From: Streptomyces sp. 1-11
GTDB lineage: Bacteria; Actinomycetota; Actinomycetes; Streptomycetales; Streptomycetaceae
DNA: 64,000 nt
Assembly (NCBI RefSeq): GCF_007176755.1
Contig: NZ_BJTV01000002.1
Coordinates: 310,655-374,654 of the forward strand
Direction: 5' to 3'
A program made the position numbers and the translations under genes. The notes below the pieces were generated by a model. It saw nothing but the letters and a program-made list of their open reading frames with translations, was not told the origin of the DNA and searched no databases. Shown piece after piece: positions 60,278-64,000 of this stretch (positions within the stretch are counted from its first letter, which is position 1; each line of letters opens with the position of its first letter).

Positions 60278-61501
60278 ATGACCGCACCGCTGCACGAGGA
60301 CCGCGCGCGCGGTACCGGACGCTCCCTGCCCGACACTCAGCAGGGCATGCGCCGGCGCAACCTCGCCCGGGTGATGCACGCCGTCAGCGCGGCCGGTCCG
60401 CTGTCGCGGGCGGCGGTCGCCTCCCACATCGGGCTGACCCGGGCCGCGGTGTCGACCCTCGTGGACGAGCTGATCCGCTGGGGTCTGCTGGAGGAGCTGG
60501 GCCCGGAGCGGCCCGGCCGGGTGGGCCGTCCCGGATCGGCGCTCGCGGTGAGCGGACGCGGCCCGGCCGGCATCGGGGCGGAGATCGGCGTGGACCATCT
60601 CGCGGTGTGCGCGGTCGACCTGCGCGGCACGGTCCGCACACGCGCCGTGCGGTACGGCGCGAACCGGGGCCGGGCCCCGGAGCCGGTGCTGGAGGAGCTG
60701 ACGGAGCTGGTCGGCCGGGTCGTGGCCCAGGCGGGGCGGGAAGGACTGTGGCCCGCCGGACTCGCGGTCGCCGTGCCCGGGCTCGTGGCGCGCGACGGCC
60801 GCACCGTCGTACGCGCCCCGAACCTCGACTGGCACGATGTGGATCTCGGTTCGCTGCTGCCCGGCGGGCCGCCGCTGACCGTGGACAACGAGGCCAACTT
60901 CGGCGCCCTGGCGGAGCTGTGGCTGGGAGCCGGCACACCGCGCGACTTCCTGCACGTGTCGGCCGAGATCGGCATCGGCGCCGCGGTGGTGGTGGACGGT
61001 CGGCCGCTGCGCGGAACCCGCGGTTTCGCCGGCGAGCTGGGCCATGTGCCGGTCCGCCCCGACGGCCCCGCCTGCCCGTGCGGCGGGCGCGGCTGCCTGG
61101 AGCAGTACGCCGGCGAGGAGGCGGTGCTGCGCGCGGCCGGCCTCGAGCCGTGCGAGGACCTGGCCGGTCTGCTCGCGGAGCGCGCCGGGGAGGGCGACGA
61201 GGCCGTGCGCCGAGCCCTGCGGGACGCCGGAACGGCACTCGGCATAGCCCTGACCGGGGCCGTCAATCTGCTCGACCCCGAGACGGTGGTCCTGGGCGGC
61301 GCGCTCGCGGGCCTGTCCCCCTGGCTGCTGCCCTCGCTGGAGGCGGAGTTGACGGACCGTACGGCGGGACCGGCCTGCCCGGTGTCCGTGTCAGGACTGG
61401 GCCCCGAGGGTCCGCTGCTCGGCGCGGCCCACTATGTCGTCCGCTCGGTGCTCGACGATCCGGCGACGGTCGCGGAACGGCCCGCGGCGGCGCGGAGCTG
61501 A
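60278..61501 (+). CDS. ROK-family transcriptional repressor, probable xylose regulator
   Basis: A 407-residue ROK protein with an N-terminal winged helix (GPLSRAAVASHIGLTRAAVSTLVDELIRWGLL). The sugar-kinase-like body contains VAVPGLV, the DNEANFGALAE loop, EIGIGAAVVVDG, the Glu/His metal region GFAGELGHVPV and the zinc-binding CPCGGRGCLEQY. Being next to xylB and xylA, it is most likely the xylose-responsive repressor (XylR type). GAAGGG lies close before the ATG. Length is normal for the family. Confidence 0.92.
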   Translation: MTAPLHEDRARGTGRSLPDTQQGMRRRNLARVMHAVSAAGPLSRAAVASHIGLTRAAVSTLVDELIRWGLLEELGPERPGRVGRPGSALAVSGRGPAGIGAEIGVDHLAVCAVDLRGTVRTRAVRYGANRGRAPEPVLEELTELVGRVVAQAGREGLWPAGLAVAVPGLVARDGRTVVRAPNLDWHDVDLGSLLPGGPPLTVDNEANFGALAELWLGAGTPRDFLHVSAEIGIGAAVVVDGRPLRGTRGFAGELGHVPVRPDGPACPCGGRGCLEQYAGEEAVLRAAGLEPCEDLAGLLAERAGEGDEAVRRALRDAGTALGIALTGAVNLLDPETVVLGGALAGLSPWLLPSLEAELTDRTAGPACPVSVSGLGPEGPLLGAAHYVVRSVLDDPATVAERPAAARS

Positions 61502-62153
61502 CGCACCGCGGCTCACGGCCGGGCACGGAAACCGGGGTGGAGACCGGGCTCGGGCGACGGCAGTGGACCTCCCACCGGGAAACGGGCCCGGCGCACCACG
61601 GAGAAGCGGGCCTGACGGACCGGGCCTGCAGACCGGCCTCACCCGATCGGGCGGCCGAGTTGTTCACAACGCGCGCCCTGTCCACCGATCCACGGCGCAC
61701 TCTTCTGCCCAACTCCTCCGCGCCGTACCGTTGTTCACACGCGAAGCAACCGCCACCCCATCGCAGCCGTGTCTGCGCGGCGGTGCCTCTCGCGGCACGG
61801 AACACACGCATCGAGTGAGGCCGGTTGCCGCCCCTCGGGGGAAAGACGCGACACGCACGGGGAGGAGTGAGCGTGGAGTGCGAGACGAGCACGGTGGTGA
61901 CAGTCGGCCGCCTCGGGGGTGGCACCGCCCCTTGGCCCCGGTTGGAGTCAGACGCGCGGCCGATCTCGGCCGGCTCGGCGCGTCCGCTGGAGGACGCGTT
62001 CCCGATACCGCAGCTTGACCTGGTGCGGTGACTGACGCACGACACGCACGCGCGATTCGCGCGAGACCTCATGAACGCCCCCCACTGACGTCGCGTCAGC
62101 CGCCCACGGCACGGCCCCGTCCCCCCCCACCCGCTCCCGAAAGGCAGCCGACG
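61502..62153. other. Intergenic region before the amidase gene
   Basis: About 650 bases with no strong gene. It holds two identical nonamers TTGTTCACA at 61660-61668 and 61731-61739, each one mismatch from the Streptomyces DnaA box, and CTGTCCACC at 61678-61686. A small dyad CTGACG-TCG-CGTCAG occurs near 62088. A weak 52-codon frame with a ribosome-binding site (61873-62031) is listed separately. The amidase promoter should lie here but no clear -10/-35 pair stands out. Confidence 0.5.
61873..62031 (+). CDS. Possible small protein of 52 residues
   Basis: GTG 61873 is preceded by GGGGAGG (61859-61865) at a seven-base spacing, which is the main reason to list it. The product starts MECETSTVVTVGRLGGG and ends PIPQLDLVR; it has no recognised domain, signal peptide or membrane segment. 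It may be a leader, a peptide precursor or chance. Its final bases contain an 18-bp sequence also found at 38608-38625. Confidence 0.3.
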   Translation: MECETSTVVTVGRLGGGTAPWPRLESDARPISAGSARPLEDAFPIPQLDLVR

Positions 62154-62756
62154 ATGGACACGAACCGGCCCAGACTCCAGCTCAGCAGAAGACGGATCCT
62201 GATGGGCGCGGCACTCGCCGCGGTCCCGGGCGCGCTGCTCCCCGACGCCCGCGCGGGCGCTCAAGCGGCCGTCGACTACCCCGCGGCCGAGTGGCAGCCG
62301 GCGGTCTCCACCAACTACACGGCGTCGAACCGGCCCGCCGGCTACACCATCGACCGGGTCATCATCCATATCACCCAGGAGACGTACAACGACACGCTCG
62401 CCATCTTCCGCGACCCCGACAAGAAGGTGTCCGCCCACTACGTGGTCCGTTCGGCGGACGGTCACGTCGCCCAGTGCGTGCGCGAGGCCAACATCGCCTG
62501 GCACGCGGGCAACTGGGACTACAACACGCGCAGCATCGGCATCGAGCACGAGGGCTGGGTGGACCAGCCGGCGTACCTCACCGACGCCCTCTACGAGCAG
62601 TCCGCGAAACTGACGGCCGCCGTCTGCGCCCACTACGGCATCCCCAGGGACAGACAGCACATCATCGGCCACTACGAGGTACCCGGCAGCGACCACACCG
62701 ATCCCGGGCCGCTGTGGGACTGGGTGCGCTACATCAGACTGGTCAATTTCGCCTAG
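62154..62756 (+). CDS. Tat-exported N-acetylmuramoyl-L-alanine amidase (PGRP-type)
   Basis: A 200-residue amidase_2/PGRP-domain enzyme that cuts the amide between muramic acid and the stem peptide outside the cell. A twin-arginine signal (SRRRILMGAALAAVPGALL, then processing near ARA-GAQ) is present. The zinc site is visible as His72 in VIIHIT and, towards the end, His181 in GSDHTDPG; the IIGHYEV and GIEHEG segments are conserved. There is no separate cell-wall-binding domain. GAAAGG lies before the ATG. Confidence 0.9.
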   Translation: MDTNRPRLQLSRRRILMGAALAAVPGALLPDARAGAQAAVDYPAAEWQPAVSTNYTASNRPAGYTIDRVIIHITQETYNDTLAIFRDPDKKVSAHYVVRSADGHVAQCVREANIAWHAGNWDYNTRSIGIEHEGWVDQPAYLTDALYEQSAKLTAAVCAHYGIPRDRQHIIGHYEVPGSDHTDPGPLWDWVRYIRLVNFA

Positions 62757-62834
62757 GCGGCTGTCGAACCGGTTGTCCCCGCCAACCCGCCGCGTGACGA
62801 TGGAGCCAGCCGTTTCACCGTCCGGGAGGGCCAA

Positions 62835-64000
62835 GTGACCGATCCCTGGGTGGCCCTGGAACCGGGGGCCGACCCCGCCGAGCGCGTCCTGGCGCTGCGC
62901 CGGGCGCACGAGACGTTCACGACGGCGGGCACGGTGCCCCGCCCGGTGCGCTCGGTGGTGGCCGAGTCGTGGCGGCGCAGCGCGCGGGCCGGTGTCGGGC
63001 CGGACGGCAGCGCCAACGTTGAGCTGACCGACGGCGACCTCGGCGCCCACCGGGCCGAGCACCCGCTCGCCAGGGTGATGCCCCTGTTCCGGGAGCTGAT
63101 GGGCTCGTTCGCCGCCGACGGCGAGCACCTGCTGGCGGTGTGCGACGCGCACGGCAGGCTGCTGTGGGTGGAGGGGCATCCGGCGACCCGGCGCCGGGCC
63201 GACCGGATGAACTTCGTGCCGGGCGCGCTCTGGTCGGAGGCGGCGGTGGGCACCAACGCGCCGGGTACGGCGGTCGCGCTGGACCGGCCGGTGCAGGTGT
63301 TCGCGGCGGAGCACTTCATACGGCAGGTGCAGCCGTGGACCTGTGCGGCCGCGCCGGTCCACGACCCGCACACCGGGCGGGTGCTGGGCGCTGTCGACAT
63401 CACCGGCGGCGACAGGCTGGCGCACCCGCACAGCCTGGGCTTCGTGCAGGCGGTGGCCCGGGCCGCCGAGTCGCAGCTCGCGCTGCTCGCCCCGCCCCGG
63501 CACGCCGAGGAGACGGCCCTGCTCAGCGCGCTGGGGCGGGACGAGGCCGAACTCCGGCTGCGCGGCAGGCGCGTCCGGCTCGGCCGCCGGCACAGCGAGA
63601 TCCTCGTGCTGCTGGCCCGCCACCCCGAGGGGCTGACGGGTGACGAACTGCTCTGCGCGCTGTACGAGGACGAGGCGGTGACCCCGGTGACGCTGCGGGC
63701 CGAGCTGGCGCGGCTGCGGCGCCTGATCGGGCCGGGACTGCTCGCTTCCCGGCCGTACCGGCTGACGGTGGCGGTGGAGTGCGACGTCACCGTGGTGGAG
63801 CGGCGACTGGAGGCGGGCGCGCTGACCGGGGCGGTGGCGGCGTACACCGGTCCGCTGCTGCCGGGTTCCCGGGCCCCGGCGGTGGTACGGCTCCGGCGGC
63901 GGCTCGCCGACGGGATGCGGTCGGCGCTCGTCGCCCACCGCGACCCCGACCTGCTGGCCGGCTGGGCGCGCGCCCCGTGGGGCGAGGACGACCTGGAGGT
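62835..64000 (+). CDS. GAF-domain regulator with C-terminal winged helix (5' part, truncated by window)
   Basis: The frame is open from GTG 62835 to the window end, giving 388 codons. Residues about 15-70 match the N-terminus of AcoR-like activators (VPRPVRSVVAESWRRSARAGVGP). A GAF sensor domain follows (about 75-210; LLAVCDAHGRLLWVEG, NFVPGALWSEAAVGTNAPG, CAAAPVHDPHTGRVLGAVDITGG). In place of the sigma-54 AAA+ domain comes a winged-helix-like segment (RHSEILVLLARHPEGLTGDELLCALY, then PVTLRAELARLRRLIG). GGGAGGG lies just upstream. Such genes often control alcohol or aldehyde dehydrogenases; the target is outside the window. Confidence 0.85.
   Translation, partial: MTDPWVALEPGADPAERVLALRRAHETFTTAGTVPRPVRSVVAESWRRSARAGVGPDGSANVELTDGDLGAHRAEHPLARVMPLFRELMGSFAADGEHLLAVCDAHGRLLWVEGHPATRRRADRMNFVPGALWSEAAVGTNAPGTAVALDRPVQVFAAEHFIRQVQPWTCAAAPVHDPHTGRVLGAVDITGGDRLAHPHSLGFVQAVARAAESQLALLAPPRHAEETALLSALGRDEAELRLRGRRVRLGRRHSEILVLLARHPEGLTGDELLCALYEDEAVTPVTLRAELARLRRLIGPGLLASRPYRLTVAVECDVTVVERRLEAGALTGAVAAYTGPLLPGSRAPAVVRLRRRLADGMRSALVAHRDPDLLAGWARAPWGEDDLE

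Overview
The window is a very GC-rich actinobacterial chromosome segment, almost certainly Streptomyces. It carries a conservon-type signalling operon, DUF5709, DUF5997 and DUF6397 proteins, many apparent leaderless promoters, GTG starts, dense ATGA-type gene overlaps, and a single in-frame TTA leucine codon found by eye. About 52 protein genes are supported. I saw no tRNA or rRNA gene, CRISPR array, insertion sequence or prophage.

Layout. 1-527: GC-rich imperfect repeats with no gene. 528-6438: an Rv1733c-like membrane protein, a BNR/beta-propeller protein, uracil-DNA glycosylase overlapped by a BadF-type sugar kinase, a sirohydrochlorin chelatase-like protein and a lactonase-fold propeller protein. 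6523-11054: a FUSC-type membrane protein divergent from an Lrp/AsnC regulator, then a HAD phosphatase and a 14-helix MFS exporter. 11288-12527: a LysR effector domain without DNA-binding head, divergent from DUF5997.

12618-25002 is the most interesting block: a tightly overlapped operon of DUF4132 domain protein, a 1667-residue protein of unknown function, a 17-codon bridging ORF, a YehL-type MoxR AAA+ ATPase, a DUF5682-vWA fusion and a SWIM zinc-finger protein. It is a relative of the uncharacterised E. coli yeh cluster. Directly upstream lies an exact match to the RecA-independent (PafBC-type) DNA-damage promoter, so I infer a damage-induced ATPase/co-chaperone machine.

25094-36356: YjbQ, a flavin monooxygenase with a perfect hairpin in its first codons, MltG, an ABC exporter divergent from MarR with a palindromic operator, a secreted PNGase A-like amidase, an L,D-transpeptidase lipoprotein, and a heterodimeric ABC exporter with complementary degenerate ATP sites. 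36357-43165: a second GC-rich repeat tract, DUF5709, zinc-independent ribosomal protein L31, a YdjM-like membrane protein, a Ski2-like helicase, acyl-CoA thioesterase II and DUF6397. 43291-49191: a conservon (cvnA-D) preceded by an MHYT-domain membrane sensor and accompanied by a second roadblock protein and a PPOX flavoenzyme. 49335-52765: methyltransferase, decayed gene fragments, MpaB-type oxygenase and small unknowns. 52979-57234: SNF2 helicase overlapped by a second SWIM protein; the helicase carries the TTA codon. 57416-61501: xylose utilisation (xylA divergent from xylB and a ROK repressor). 62154-64000: a Tat-exported amidase and the truncated 5' part of a GAF-winged-helix regulator.

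Two unrelated ATPase systems here (MoxR and SNF2) are each translationally linked to a SWIM zinc-finger protein. With ung, the window therefore holds several genes plausibly concerned with nucleic-acid damage or quality control, but only the MoxR operon has a visible damage promoter.
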